This document shows positions 16,857 to 26,008 of a stretch of DNA of 64,000 nucleotides, piece after piece; position 1 is the first letter of the stretch; each line of letters starts with the position of its first letter. The DNA lies in the NCBI GenBank assembly GCA_964571195.1, contig CAZNAD010000012.1, positions 1-64,000 of the forward strand, given 5' to 3'. A program made the position numbers and the translations under genes. The DNA is from PALSA-1006 sp964571195. GTDB lineage: Bacteria > Pseudomonadota > Gammaproteobacteria > Burkholderiales > Gallionellaceae. Below the pieces are notes generated by a model. The model made no database searches. It was not told where the DNA came from and worked only from the letters and a program-made list of their open reading frames with translations.

Positions 16857-17567
16857 TTACTTGGGAAGGGGCAGGCCGGTGGTACGGTAAAAGCCGGGCA
16901 GATCGCTCAAGTCATCGAATACACCTGCCGCACCGGTGAAATCCTGTTTGCAGGTGTAGGGATTGACCGTGATATAGGTCTTGATGCCCGCCGCCAGCGA
17001 GGAGCGCAGCCCGTTGTTGGAATCTTCCAGTGCGATGCAATCGCTTGGTGCGAGCTGGAGTTCGTTTAACACCCAGTTGTAGATATCCGGCGCGGGTTTT
17101 TTCGCCGGTACGATATCGCCGCAGCCGTTCGCGGAGAAATAGTCTGCCCAATTCTTACCCAAGCCCACTTCCAACAAGGCTGAGACGTTTTCCGGCGTGG
17201 TGGTGGTGGCGATAGCCAGCGTGATTCCGGCTGCATGAGCCTCATGGATGAGTTGTTTGATACCGGGGCGCAAGGGGATATGACCATCGCGCAGCATGGC
17301 GGTGTAATGAGCGGTCTTCACCGCATGCAGATGTTTGACGAAGCCATCATAGTCGGCTGGCTTGGTGAAGCCGGTCAGGAAACTCTCCACAAAATAGCGG
17401 ATGCGCTCCTTGCCGCCGGTCACCTTGAGCAATTTGTCATACAGCGCGACATCCCAGTTCCAGTCCAGCCCGTTCTCGGCAAAAGCTTTGTTGAACGACT
17501 GGCGGTGGCCGTCTTCGGTATCGGCCAAGGTGCCGTCCACGTCGAAAATGATTGCTTTGATGCTCAT
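16857..17567 (-). CDS. HAD-superfamily phosphatase, CbbY-like
   Basis: 236 residues. HAD motif I FDVDGTLADTE, cap domain from about residue 15 to 90 (EDGHRQSFNKAFAENGLDW), motif II ATTTT, and motifs III/IV around KKPAPDIYNWVL and ALEDSNNGL. The DGTLADTE-GHR signature and length match CbbY, which removes xylulose-1,5-bisphosphate, a misfire inhibitor of RuBisCO. No cbb genes lie in the window, so a role in carbon fixation is inference; other sugar phosphates are possible. It follows ffh by 4 bp on the same strand. Confidence 0.82.
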   Translation of the reverse strand: MSIKAIIFDVDGTLADTEDGHRQSFNKAFAENGLDWNWDVALYDKLLKVTGGKERIRYFVESFLTGFTKPADYDGFVKHLHAVKTAHYTAMLRDGHIPLRPGIKQLIHEAHAAGITLAIATTTTPENVSALLEVGLGKNWADYFSANGCGDIVPAKKPAPDIYNWVLNELQLAPSDCIALEDSNNGLRSSLAAGIKTYITVNPYTCKQDFTGAAGVFDDLSDLPGFYRTTGLPLPK

Positions 17568-17571
17568 ATTG

Positions 17572-18927
17572 TTATCTCCCCATGCCCGGCATCATGCCTT
17601 TCATGCCGCGCATCATCTTTGCCATGCCGCCTTTGCTGCTGAACATCTTCATCATCTTCTGGGTCTGTTCGAACTGGTTGAGCAGCTGGTTGACGTGCAT
17701 GACCTGCACGCCCGCACCCGCCGCGATGCGGCGCTTGCGCGAGGCTTTGATGAGTTCGGGATGGCTGCGTTCGAACGGGGTCATCGAATTGATGATGCCT
17801 TCGGTGCGGTTGATCTGGCGGTCATCCACTTTTGCGCCTGCCGCAGCCTGCGACAATTGCGCGGGTAGTTTGTCCATCAGCGCACTCATGCCGCCCATCT
17901 TGCGCATCTGCACGATCTGCATCTTGAAATCGTTCAGGTCGAAGCCCTTGCCGCTTTGCATCTTCTTGGCCAGTTTTTCCGCCTCGGCATGATCCACACC
18001 ACGCTGCGCCTCCTCGATCAGCGACAATACATCGCCCATGCCGAGTACGCGCTGTGCCATGCGGTCAGGATGGAAAGCTTCCAGGCCGTTCATCTTCTCG
18101 CTTACCCCGACGAACTTGATCGGCTTGCCGGTGACATGCCGTACCGACAAAGCCGCACCGCCACGGGCATCACCGTCCAGCTTGGTGAGGATCACGCCGG
18201 TCAGAGGCAGCGCATCGCCGAAAGCTTTGGCGGTGTTCACCGCATCCTGTCCGGTCATCGCATCGACCACGAACAGCGTCTCGATCGGATTTAATGCGGC
18301 GTGTAATTGTTTGATCTCTTCCATCATCGCCGCATCCACCGCCAAACGTCCGGCGGTGTCGACGATCAGCACTTCGTGATGGTGTTTGCGCGCATAGTCG
18401 TGCGCGGCCAGCGCGATATCTTGCGGCTTTTGCGAGATGTCGGAAGGGAAGAAGTCGATATCGAGCTGTTGCGCCAGCGTGCGCAATTGCTCGATCGCGG
18501 CGGGGCGGTACACGTCACAGCTCACCAACAGCACTTTTTTCTTGTTCTGTTCGCGCAACAGCTTGGCCAATTTTCCGCTGGTGGTGGTTTTGCCCGCGCC
18601 CTGCAAGCCAGCCATCAGAATCACGGCGGGCGGCACGGCGGCGAGATTGAGCGCATCGTTGTGTTCGCCCATCAGTTTGGTCAGTTCGCGGTTGACCACG
18701 CCGATCAGGGCTTGCCCCGGGCTGAGGCTGCCGATGACTTCCTGGCCGAGTGCGGCCTGCTTCACCTGGGTCGTCAATTCCTTGACCACGGGTAACGCGA
18801 CGTCGGCTTCGAGCAGGGCGAGGCGCACCTCGCGCAGGGCATCCTGGATATTGTCTTCGGTGAGCCGGGCCTGGCCGCGCAGGTTCTTGACGAGGCCGGA
18901 AAGGCGCTGGGTAAGGTTGTCCAACAT
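17572..18927 (-). CDS. ffh: Signal recognition particle protein Ffh
   Basis: 451 residues. N domain (1-90), G domain with P-loop GLQGAGKTTTSGKLA, DTAGRLAVD and TKLDGDARGGAALS (about 100-295), then the methionine-rich M domain (about 300-451) with the RNA-binding SKRRIAAGAGVQV-type segment and a tail MAKMMRGMKGMMPGM. With 4.5S RNA it brings nascent membrane proteins to FtsY. Divergent from ypjD, 68 bp away. Confidence 0.98.
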   Translation of the reverse strand: MLDNLTQRLSGLVKNLRGQARLTEDNIQDALREVRLALLEADVALPVVKELTTQVKQAALGQEVIGSLSPGQALIGVVNRELTKLMGEHNDALNLAAVPPAVILMAGLQGAGKTTTSGKLAKLLREQNKKKVLLVSCDVYRPAAIEQLRTLAQQLDIDFFPSDISQKPQDIALAAHDYARKHHHEVLIVDTAGRLAVDAAMMEEIKQLHAALNPIETLFVVDAMTGQDAVNTAKAFGDALPLTGVILTKLDGDARGGAALSVRHVTGKPIKFVGVSEKMNGLEAFHPDRMAQRVLGMGDVLSLIEEAQRGVDHAEAEKLAKKMQSGKGFDLNDFKMQIVQMRKMGGMSALMDKLPAQLSQAAAGAKVDDRQINRTEGIINSMTPFERSHPELIKASRKRRIAAGAGVQVMHVNQLLNQFEQTQKMMKMFSSKGGMAKMMRGMKGMMPGMGR

Positions 18928-18995
18928 GGTGTGCGTTCCCGTTCTGGCTAAGAGTTAGTGTAGAATCCGCCAAGTCTAAAACATCTGCCCGCATC

Positions 18996-19805
18996 ATGTC
19001 GAACTTCGTTCCAACACTGCTTGCTTTCTTGGCTTACAGCGCGCTGGCTGTCGTCTTCTGGCGGGCGCAGGTCGCGGGCAATGCGGAAGCGCTGAATCGA
19101 AGCGCGCTGGGACATGCCGTCGGCCTCCCGCTGGCACTGCATGCCTGGTTGCTGTACGAAAACCTGTTCATCGGCAGCAGCCTCAACCTGGGCCTGGTGT
19201 ATGCACTTTCGCTGATTCTGTGGCTGACCATGCTGGTGTATTGGGTGGCACGTTTCTTTTACCCGCTGTCCAGTCTGTTGACGCTGGTGTTGCCACTGGC
19301 GGCGGTTGGCGTCGCCTTGCCTGCCTTGTTTCCGGCGCTCCATCTGTCCGAACCGACCTCGTGGATGTTTGATGCACACGTGCTGGTTGCCATGCTGGCC
19401 TATAGCCTGTTCACCATCGCCGCCCTGCATGCGGGATTGATGTCGCTGGTCGAGAAACGCTTGCACCACGCCACCCTGCCCAAAGTGTTGAAGAATCTGC
19501 CGCCGCTGCTGACCATGGAAACTTTGCTGTTCCGTATCATCAGCGTGGGCTTGGTGTTGCTGACCCTGACTCTGGTTTCGGGGATCGTGTTCTCCGAGCA
19601 GATATTCGGCAAGCCTTGGCAGTTTAACCACAAGGTGTTGTTCGGTTTCATTTCGTGGGCGGTATTCGGTGTGCTGCTGCTAGGCCACACTTTTCAGGGC
19701 TGGCGTGGACGTACGGCAGTGCGCTGGACCCTGAGCGGGTTCGGTTTTTTGATCCTGGCCTATCTGGGTACGAAGTTCGTGCTGGAAGTCATCCTGCACC
19801 GTTGA
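18996..19805 (+). CDS. ypjD: YpjD/CcsA-like cytochrome c assembly family membrane protein
   Basis: 269 residues with about eight transmembrane segments from residue 5 to 260. The C-terminal half carries the CcsA/HemX-type core (FDAHVLVAMLAYSLFTIAALHA and the FNHKVLFGFISWAVF helix with conserved histidines). YpjD sits beside ffh in many beta- and gammaproteobacteria. The family resembles haem-handling proteins of cytochrome c biogenesis, but the exact role is unsettled. Confidence 0.88.
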   Translation: MSNFVPTLLAFLAYSALAVVFWRAQVAGNAEALNRSALGHAVGLPLALHAWLLYENLFIGSSLNLGLVYALSLILWLTMLVYWVARFFYPLSSLLTLVLPLAAVGVALPALFPALHLSEPTSWMFDAHVLVAMLAYSLFTIAALHAGLMSLVEKRLHHATLPKVLKNLPPLLTMETLLFRIISVGLVLLTLTLVSGIVFSEQIFGKPWQFNHKVLFGFISWAVFGVLLLGHTFQGWRGRTAVRWTLSGFGFLILAYLGTKFVLEVILHR

Positions 19806-19816
19806 GTCGCACGCCG

Positions 19817-20491
19817 CTACAACATCCCTTTTTCCGCAAATGACAGACACCCCGCTCCGGCCACGATGAAGTGATCGAGCACGCGCACATCCACCAAAGC
19901 GAGCGCTTGCTTCAACGCATCGGTCAACAACCGATCCGACTGACTCGGTTCCGCCACACCGCTGGGATGATTGTGCGCAAAGATGACTGCCGCCGCATTC
20001 AGCGCCAAGGCACGTTTCACCACCTCGCGCGGATACACACTGGTCTGGGTGAGTGTGCCATTAAACATCTCTTCAGCGGCGATGACGCGATGTTGCGCAT
20101 CCAGGAAGATCACCAAAAACACCTCCTGCTCGCGCCCGCGCAACAGCAATTGCAGATAGCTGCGCACCGCCGCAGGTGAATTCAACGCATCACCGCTGCG
20201 CATCTCCTCCTGCAACGCGCGCCGCGACATCTCTAGCACCGCCTGCAACTGCACATACTTCGCCTGCCCCATGCCGTGGATGTCGCAGAACTCCTTCTCA
20301 CTAGCGGCGAACAACTGGGTCAGATTACCGAAGCGCATGAGCAACTCGCGCGCCAAATCCACCGCACTTTTCCCGACCACCCCCGTGCGCAAAAAGATCG
20401 CCAGCAACTCGGCATCGGAAAGCGCAGATGCTCCGCGCTGAAGAAGCTTCTCTCTGGGACGCTCTCCGGCAGGCCAATCCGTGATGCTCAT
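19817..20491 (-). CDS. radC: RadC/YicR family JAB1-MPN domain protein
   Basis: 224 residues. N-terminal UPF0758 helical region with a helix-hairpin-helix (RPREKLLQRGASALSDAELLA; DIHGMGQAKYVQLQA), then a JAMM metal site E...AHNHPSGVAEPSQSD. The old DNA-repair role has been questioned; the biochemical role is unknown. It converges on ypjD with an 11-bp gap and is divergent from coaBC, the common radC-dfp arrangement. Confidence 0.93.
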   Translation of the reverse strand: MSITDWPAGERPREKLLQRGASALSDAELLAIFLRTGVVGKSAVDLARELLMRFGNLTQLFAASEKEFCDIHGMGQAKYVQLQAVLEMSRRALQEEMRSGDALNSPAAVRSYLQLLLRGREQEVFLVIFLDAQHRVIAAEEMFNGTLTQTSVYPREVVKRALALNAAAVIFAHNHPSGVAEPSQSDRLLTDALKQALALVDVRVLDHFIVAGAGCLSFAEKGML

Positions 20492-20659
20492 GCTTCACCT
20501 CGATTCATTCCGCTGCATGGTTAGCCCCCTGAAATATGAGCTGCACCCTACTTAGCCCCACCCACTGCGTCAATATGCCGTTTGGTCTAGATACTCGCTT
20601 ATGCTGCACGCTTTACGGCAAGGCACTAGGCTCACTTTCTTGTTAAGATGCGCGCCACT

Positions 20660-21907
20660 ATGGAACAAGCCACTCAAAAACGCATCGTGCTCGGCATCAC
20701 CGGCGGCATCGCGGCCTACAAGGCGGCGGAGTTGGCGCGCCTGCTGGTGAAGCAGGGTGTCGATGTGCAGGTGGCAATGACCGAGGCGGCGACGCACTTC
20801 ATTACACCCGCGACCATGCAGGCACTCACCGGGCATGCGGTGTTGATCGACCAGTGGCAGGACGACAAGGGTATGGCGCACATCCAGTCCAGTCGCATCG
20901 CCGATGCCATCGTGATCGCCCCCGCCACGGCGGACTTCATCGCCAAGCTGGCTAACGGCCTTGCCGATGATCTGCTCTCCACTTTATGTCTGGCACGCGA
21001 TTGCCCGTTGCTGGTCGCCCCGGCGATGAACAAACAGATGTGGTCTAACGCGGCGACGCAGCGCAACGTGCAGCGACTCAGCGCCGATGGCGTGACGCTG
21101 CTCGGCCCGGTGAGTGGTGTACAGGCGTGCGGCGAAGAAGGTATGGGGCGCATGCTGGAGGCGGAGGAGTTGGCACGGGAGGTGGTGGGAGTTTTACAGA
21201 GCAGCGATGCACTGAGCGAGGGTTTCCCCACCCTAACCCTCCCCCAAAGGGAGAGGGAATTGAGCGGGGTGAAGATACTCATCACGGCGGGCCCGACTTA
21301 TGAAGCCATCGACGCGGTGCGTGGCATCACCAATCGCAGCAGCGGCAAGATGGGGTATGCGATTGCACAGGCGGCACAGGAGTTGGGCGCGCAAGTCACG
21401 CTGGTCTCCGGTCCGACTGCATTGCCCCGTCCGAAGGGTATGCAGATCATCGACGTTACCAGTGCTGCCGAGATGTTCGAGGCGGTGAAACGTTGTGTGA
21501 CAGATACCGATATGTTCATCGGTGTGGCTGCCGTGGCGGACTACCGTGTGGCGCAAACCAGCGAACAGAAGATCAAGAAGAGTGATGCCAAACTGACGCT
21601 GGAGCTGCTTCCCAATCCAGATATCCTGGCTTATGTCGCGTCCTTGCCGGACGCGCCGTTCTGCGTGGGCTTCGCCGCCGAGAGTGAGAATCTGCACGAG
21701 TACGCCGAACAAAAGCGCCGCGCCAAAAAACTGCCCTTGCTGGCCGCGAATCTGGCGCAGCGCGCCATTGGCGCGGACGACAACGAACTGGTCTTGTTCG
21801 ACGACGCGGGTGAACACCGTCTGCCGCTGGCGGACAAACTGACTCTGGCGCGGGCATTGTTGCTTCACGCCACCATGCTCTACAAGAAGAAAGGGAGGTC
21901 GCAATGA
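20660..21907 (+). CDS. coaBC: Bifunctional phosphopantothenoylcysteine decarboxylase/synthetase
   Basis: 415 residues from the ATG at 20660 (MEQATQKRIVLGITGGIAAY); an ATG four codons upstream is also possible. CoaC flavoprotein domain (about 8-180, with PAMNKQMW and GEEGMGRMLE) and CoaB synthetase domain (about 198-415, starting KILITAGPTYEAIDAVRGIT, with KMGYAIAQ and ADYR). Catalyses two steps of coenzyme A synthesis. The inter-domain linker contains a dispersed repeat encoding FPTLTLPQRERE (21222-21258). The stop overlaps the dut start (ATGA), so the two are coupled. Confidence 0.96.
   Translation: MEQATQKRIVLGITGGIAAYKAAELARLLVKQGVDVQVAMTEAATHFITPATMQALTGHAVLIDQWQDDKGMAHIQSSRIADAIVIAPATADFIAKLANGLADDLLSTLCLARDCPLLVAPAMNKQMWSNAATQRNVQRLSADGVTLLGPVSGVQACGEEGMGRMLEAEELAREVVGVLQSSDALSEGFPTLTLPQRERELSGVKILITAGPTYEAIDAVRGITNRSSGKMGYAIAQAAQELGAQVTLVSGPTALPRPKGMQIIDVTSAAEMFEAVKRCVTDTDMFIGVAAVADYRVAQTSEQKIKKSDAKLTLELLPNPDILAYVASLPDAPFCVGFAAESENLHEYAEQKRRAKKLPLLAANLAQRAIGADDNELVLFDDAGEHRLPLADKLTLARALLLHATMLYKKKGRSQ
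21222..21258. repeat. Dispersed palindromic repeat in the coaBC linker
   Basis: The motif CCCCACCCTAACCCTCCCCC followed by AAAGGGAGAGGG forms a hairpin and translates as TLTLPQRERE, the common in-frame reading of this repeat class. It lies exactly between the CoaC and CoaB domains, where extra residues are tolerated. Compare the related unit in nifN at 1-92. Confidence 0.75.
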
Positions 21908-22353
21908 AGAAGGTGGATGTGAAGATTCTCGACAAGCGCTTGCACGAACAGCCGCCCAGTTATGGCACGCCGGGTTCGGCGGGTATCGATCTGCGTGCCT
22001 GTATCGACCACAACATGGTGATACAGCCCGGCCAATGTGAGCTTATCCCCAGCGGTATCGCCATCCATCTGGCCGACCAGCATTATGCTGCGATGATCTT
22101 GCCACGCTCCGGTCTGGGGCACAAACACGGTATCGTGCTGGGCAATCTGGTCGGCCTGATCGACTCGGACTATCAGGGGCAGATTTTCGTTTCGCTGTGG
22201 AACCGGGGCCACCATCCATTCACGCTGATGCCGCTGGAGCGGATGGCGCAATTGGTGGTTGTTCCGGTTGCCCAGGTACAGTTCAACATCGTGGAAGAGT
22301 TCCCGCTGAGTCAGCGCGGCAGTGGTGGTTTTGGCAGCACCGGCAAGCATTGA
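21904..22353 (+). CDS. dut: Deoxyuridine 5'-triphosphate nucleotidohydrolase
   Basis: 149 residues with the five dUTPase motifs, including GSAGIDLRA, PRSGLGHKHGIVLGN, GLIDSDYQG, ERMAQLV and the C-terminal arm GSGGFGSTGKH. Hydrolyses dUTP to dUMP, limiting uracil in DNA and feeding dTMP synthesis. It overlaps coaBC by four bases, the conserved coaBC-dut pair, and is followed by a strong terminator. Confidence 0.98.
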   Translation: MKKVDVKILDKRLHEQPPSYGTPGSAGIDLRACIDHNMVIQPGQCELIPSGIAIHLADQHYAAMILPRSGLGHKHGIVLGNLVGLIDSDYQGQIFVSLWNRGHHPFTLMPLERMAQLVVVPVAQVQFNIVEEFPLSQRGSGGFGSTGKH

Positions 22354-22369
22354 CCTGATCTTGGAACAC

Positions 22370-22400
22370 AAAAAAGCCCGCGTTCAACGCGGGCTTTTTT
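22370..22400. terminator. Bidirectional terminator between dut and the PEGA gene
   Basis: GCCCGCG / CGCGGGC stem with A6 before and T6 after, between two convergent genes, so it can serve both. Confidence 0.9.
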
Positions 22401-22418
22401 GTGTTGTCTGCCACCGAT

Positions 22419-23351
22419 TCAGCGTTCCAGTGCCAGCTCCAGTTCAGTGGTATCACCTTTGCGTATCGATATTTTTTCCGCAGCCGTCTTGTAACCTTCC
22501 GCTTTGACACTCACATCGTGGATGCCGGTCTCGATCTCCGCCCGCAACGGCGACATGCCAAAATACACTCCGTCCAGATAGATCTTGGCACGTGCTGGTT
22601 TGGTCGTCAGCGCGAGCGTGCCGTTCGTTCCGGAGGCGGCTTTAGCTGTTGAGGCCCCTGTGGCCTGGAGCACGGTCACTCCGGCAATCGATTTGGTGCC
22701 CGGTGTCAGATTGAACAGATCAGGGCGTACGGCCATCAGGCTGCCACCGATTGCATCGACGGTTTTCTGGGTGGCGATGCCAAGCTCAACACGAAGAAAG
22801 CTGGCAACATCACTCTTGCTGTTGCCTGAAATACCCGCGAACCGGTCTTTCCGTTCTGCAACCACGCCAGACCAGATCACCTTGCCCGAAGAAGTTTCTT
22901 TCAATGTGCTTTCCAGCTGGATGATTACCTCATCTCGTGCCTTGGCGCTGTAGGTCAATTCCCTGATTGTCCCGCTTAGCTCGTACAAAGCGCCACTACT
23001 ATCCTTTACTAAGGGAAATCCGGCATCGTCAAAACTTTTTCGGATTGAATCGGCAACCACTTCGGTTGCAGGGCGGTCCAACACCAACTCTTTCCCCCAT
23101 ATGCCCGAAATCCGTTGTGTCGACTCACCGATCTTTTTCGGAGACATACCTGCACGTGCATCGGTGTATCCAGCGACGTATATGGAGGCACCATATTTAA
23201 CTAAAGGTGCATTAGGATTCGGCTTCTTGCTTTCGACTATCTGGATGGCATCATCCGAGGAGTCAAACCAGCCAGCGTACAGATTGGTGCTACAACTGCC
23301 GAAGAGAGCAAACAAAAAAAATATCAAGCTGCGCAAGAATGATCGGTTCAC
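22419..23351 (-). CDS. Exported PEGA-domain protein of unknown function
   Basis: About 310 residues from a GTG at 23351; a TTG five codons upstream is also open, and neither has a strong ribosome site. A hydrophobic signal (residues 5-20) precedes Cys19 in FALFGSCST, which is only a poor lipobox, so membrane anchoring is uncertain. The middle (about 50-190) resembles YajG-like auxiliary lipoprotein folds by its pattern only. The C-terminus (about 240-310) is a PEGA domain: LTTKPARAKIYLDGVYFGMSP followed by HDVSVKAEGYKT. PEGA domains are often cell-surface or cell-wall associated. No function can be assigned. Confidence 0.75.
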   Translation of the reverse strand: MNRSFLRSLIFFLFALFGSCSTNLYAGWFDSSDDAIQIVESKKPNPNAPLVKYGASIYVAGYTDARAGMSPKKIGESTQRISGIWGKELVLDRPATEVVADSIRKSFDDAGFPLVKDSSGALYELSGTIRELTYSAKARDEVIIQLESTLKETSSGKVIWSGVVAERKDRFAGISGNSKSDVASFLRVELGIATQKTVDAIGGSLMAVRPDLFNLTPGTKSIAGVTVLQATGASTAKAASGTNGTLALTTKPARAKIYLDGVYFGMSPLRAEIETGIHDVSVKAEGYKTAAEKISIRKGDTTELELALER

Positions 23352-23399
23352 GTTATATTCTTTCAAAAGAGTGTCGGATTGGGAGAAGTCCTTATTGTA

Positions 23400-23942
23400 T
23401 CAACCGCCGAGCGATTGCATGTTGGCATCATGATGTTTGGCTTTATTTCCCCGGCTGGACGTGTTCTTGATCGCGGGAAGGAAACGAACCAGTTCATTCA
23501 GCGCCATGGTGTACACCTCGCGTTTGAATTCGATCACACTGTCCATTTCTATCCAGTAGTCGTTCCAGCGCCAGGCGTCGAACTCGGGATGACCCGAAGC
23601 GCGCAACGACACATCACAATCGCGCCCGATCAGACGCAACAGGAACCAGATCTGTTTCTGTCCCTTGTAATTGCCGCGCGAATCGCGGCGTACCCAACTT
23701 TGCGGCACTTCGTAACGCATCCAGTCGCGGGTGCGGCCCAGGATCTCGACATGGTCGGCGAGCAAGCCGACTTCTTCATGCAGTTCCCGATACATGGCCT
23801 GTTCGGGGGTCTCGCCGTGTTGTATCCCGCCTTGCGGGAATTGCCACGCATCCTGGCGGATACGTTTGCCCCAAAATACCTGATTCTTTGCGTTAGTCAG
23901 AATGATGCCGACGTTCGGGCGATAACCATCACGGTCTATCAT
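23400..23942 (-). CDS. rppH: RNA pyrophosphohydrolase RppH (Nudix)
   Basis: 180 residues from the ATG at 23942 (MIDRDGYRPNVGIIL), which has GGGGCG a few bases upstream; a GTG four codons earlier is less likely. Nudix box GGIQHGETPEQAMYRELHEE begins near residue 33. RppH removes pyrophosphate from 5'-triphosphorylated RNA and so starts mRNA decay. Divergent from proS, the usual arrangement, but separated from it by a repeat element. Confidence 0.96.
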   Translation of the reverse strand: MIDRDGYRPNVGIILTNAKNQVFWGKRIRQDAWQFPQGGIQHGETPEQAMYRELHEEVGLLADHVEILGRTRDWMRYEVPQSWVRRDSRGNYKGQKQIWFLLRLIGRDCDVSLRASGHPEFDAWRWNDYWIEMDSVIEFKREVYTMALNELVRFLPAIKNTSSRGNKAKHHDANMQSLGG

Positions 23943-24012
23943 AATTCGCCCCACTCAATTGTTTATCGATGGGACGGATTGTTCCATATTTCGTGCGCAC
24001 AGGAAAGAATTA

Positions 24013-24250
24013 AACCTAGAAACCGTAGTTGAACGAAGCGTAGTGTACGTTCATCGTGGGGCAGGGCAAGGCAGGACGACGAGGAATGGTCGTTCCATTC
24101 CGGGGAGGAGCAACGCAGTCATGCGCTGCGAGGGACGTGCATTACGCTTCGTAGCGACTCACCCTCGGGGAGTGCGTGGATAAAAACGAGATCCTTTTCT
24201 GCTTATTTGCTTGCGGCCTCAATGGAGCGGTCAACTGCGGTTTCTAGGTT
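24013..24250. repeat. 238-bp MITE-like element with 22-bp terminal inverted repeats
   Basis: Left end 24013-24034 and right end 24229-24250 match as an inverted repeat at 20 of 22 positions; the core is CCTAGAAACCG. A second nested inverted repeat lies at about 24033-24051 / 24133-24151 (CGAAGCGTA...), and GGAATGG/CCATTCC forms a central hairpin (24083-24101). No protein is encoded; short frames inside it are not genes. It fills most of the rppH-proS gap. The remaining 57 bp to proS should hold the proS promoter. Confidence 0.75.
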
Positions 24251-24307
24251 ATAAGTCTGTTACGGTAGAATGCGCGCTCGTTAATACCCAACTTTACGGA
24301 AATCGTC

Positions 24308-26008
24308 ATGCGCGTCTCAAGATTCTTTATCTCCACCCTCAAAGAAGCCCCTTCCGAAGCGGAACTGCCCAGCCATAGACTGATGCTGCGTGCGGGTTAT
24401 ATCCGCAAACTGGCCAGCGGCCTGTATACCTGGATGCCACTGGGTTTGCGGGTGCTGCGTAAAGTCGAGAATGTGGTGCGCGAGGAGATGGACAGGAGCG
24501 GCGGTATCGAACTGCTGATGCCCGCCGTGCAACCTGCCGAACTGTGGCAGGAGACCGGGCGCTGGGAAGTGTTCGGCCCGCAGATGTTGAAGATCAAGGA
24601 CAGGCACGACAACCAGTTCTGCTTTGGCCCCACCCACGAGGAAGTCATCACCGATATCGCGCGCCGCGAAGTGAAGAGTTACCGCCAGTTGCCGCTGAAT
24701 TTCTACCAGATCCAGACCAAGTTCCGCGACGAAGTGCGCCCGCGTTTCGGTGTGATGCGCGCGCGCGAATTCGTGATGAAAGATGCCTACTCTTTTCACA
24801 GCAGCTTCGAGAGTCTTGAGCAGACCTACCGCGTGATGTACGACACCTATTCGCGCATCTTCACGCGCCTCGGCTTGCAGTTCCGCGCCGTGGCGGCGGA
24901 CACGGGTGCCATCGGCGGCAGCGGTTCGCATGAGTTCCACGTGCTGGCCGATTCCGGCGAAGACGCGCTGGCATTCTGCCCGGATTCTGATTTCGCGGCG
25001 AACGTTGAGTTGGCTGAGGCTGTCGCACCTTCGACCAAACGCGCAGTGGCTACTCAAGAAATGCAGAAGGTCATCACGCCGGGGCAGAAGACCATCGAAG
25101 AGGTCGCCGCCTTCTTCAACACTTCCGCGCAGAACGTGCTGAAAGCCATCGCCGTGGTGAACCATGAGGGTGAATTCGTCCTGTTGCTGCTGCGTGGTGA
25201 CCACCAGCTCAACGAGATCAAGGCATCCAAGGTGCTGGGCGAATTCCGCTTTGCCAGCGAAGATGAGGTGCATCGCAACATGAACTGCCGTACCGGCTAC
25301 ATCGGTCCGGTGAATGCCAAGGTGCGCGTACTGGCCGACCGTGCCGCTGCCGCAATGAGCGACTTCATCTGCGGTGCAAATGATGATGGTTTCCATTTCA
25401 GCGGCGTCAACTTTGGACGCGACGTGCCACTGGATGAAGCCAACGTGCACGATCTGCGTAACGTAGTGACTGGCGATGTCTCGCCCGACGGTAAAGGCAC
25501 ACTGGAATTGTGTCGCGGCATCGAAGTCGGTCATATCTTCCAGTTGCGCACCAAATATTCCGAAGCACTGAATGCCACTTATCTGGACGAGAACGGTAAA
25601 ACGCAGGTGATGGAGATGGGCTGTTACGGCATCGGTGTGTCGCGCATCGTGGCCGCCGCCATCGAGCAGAACTTCGACGAGCGTGGCATCACTTTGCCCG
25701 CCGGCATGGCACCGTTCCAGGTGGCCATTGCGCCCATCGGTTTCAAGAAGAGCGATGCCGTACGTAATGCGGCGGAACAACTTTATGCCGAACTTGCCGC
25801 CGCAGGTATCGAGGTGTTGCTGGACGACCGCGACGAACGTCCCGGTGTGATGTTCGCCGATCTGGAGTTGATCGGCATCCCGCATCGCATCGTGATCGGT
25901 GATCGCGGGCTGAAGGAAGGCAATGTGGAATATCAGGGACGCCGCGACCCGGCAGCGCAAGTCATCCCCTTGTCAGATGTGGTGAAGCTCGTACAATCGA
26001 AACTATGA
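24308..26008 (+). CDS. proS: Prolyl-tRNA synthetase (bacterial type with editing domain)
   Basis: 566 residues. Class II catalytic core with RLMLRAGYIRKLASGLYTWM (motif 1 region), FRDEVRPRFGVMRAREFVMKD (motif 2), an inserted YbaK-like editing domain (about 225-385), motif 3 GCYGIGVSRIVAA and a C-terminal anticodon-binding domain (about 470-566). The length is typical of ProS type 1. Its stop overlaps the next ATG (ATGA), so the lytic transglycosylase is co-transcribed. Confidence 0.98.
   Translation: MRVSRFFISTLKEAPSEAELPSHRLMLRAGYIRKLASGLYTWMPLGLRVLRKVENVVREEMDRSGGIELLMPAVQPAELWQETGRWEVFGPQMLKIKDRHDNQFCFGPTHEEVITDIARREVKSYRQLPLNFYQIQTKFRDEVRPRFGVMRAREFVMKDAYSFHSSFESLEQTYRVMYDTYSRIFTRLGLQFRAVAADTGAIGGSGSHEFHVLADSGEDALAFCPDSDFAANVELAEAVAPSTKRAVATQEMQKVITPGQKTIEEVAAFFNTSAQNVLKAIAVVNHEGEFVLLLLRGDHQLNEIKASKVLGEFRFASEDEVHRNMNCRTGYIGPVNAKVRVLADRAAAAMSDFICGANDDGFHFSGVNFGRDVPLDEANVHDLRNVVTGDVSPDGKGTLELCRGIEVGHIFQLRTKYSEALNATYLDENGKTQVMEMGCYGIGVSRIVAAAIEQNFDERGITLPAGMAPFQVAIAPIGFKKSDAVRNAAEQLYAELAAAGIEVLLDDRDERPGVMFADLELIGIPHRIVIGDRGLKEGNVEYQGRRDPAAQVIPLSDVVKLVQSKL

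Noticed and set aside
23959..24183. 74-codon frame inside the MITE-like element
   Set aside because: It runs through the inverted repeat and hairpin and is Arg/Gly-rich from repeat DNA; no ribosome site.
24317..25960. 547-codon open frame on the minus strand, antisense to proS
   Set aside because: It fully overlaps a certain gene in the opposite strand, has no family-like motif, and is His/Gln-rich in the way expected from reversed GC-rich codons.
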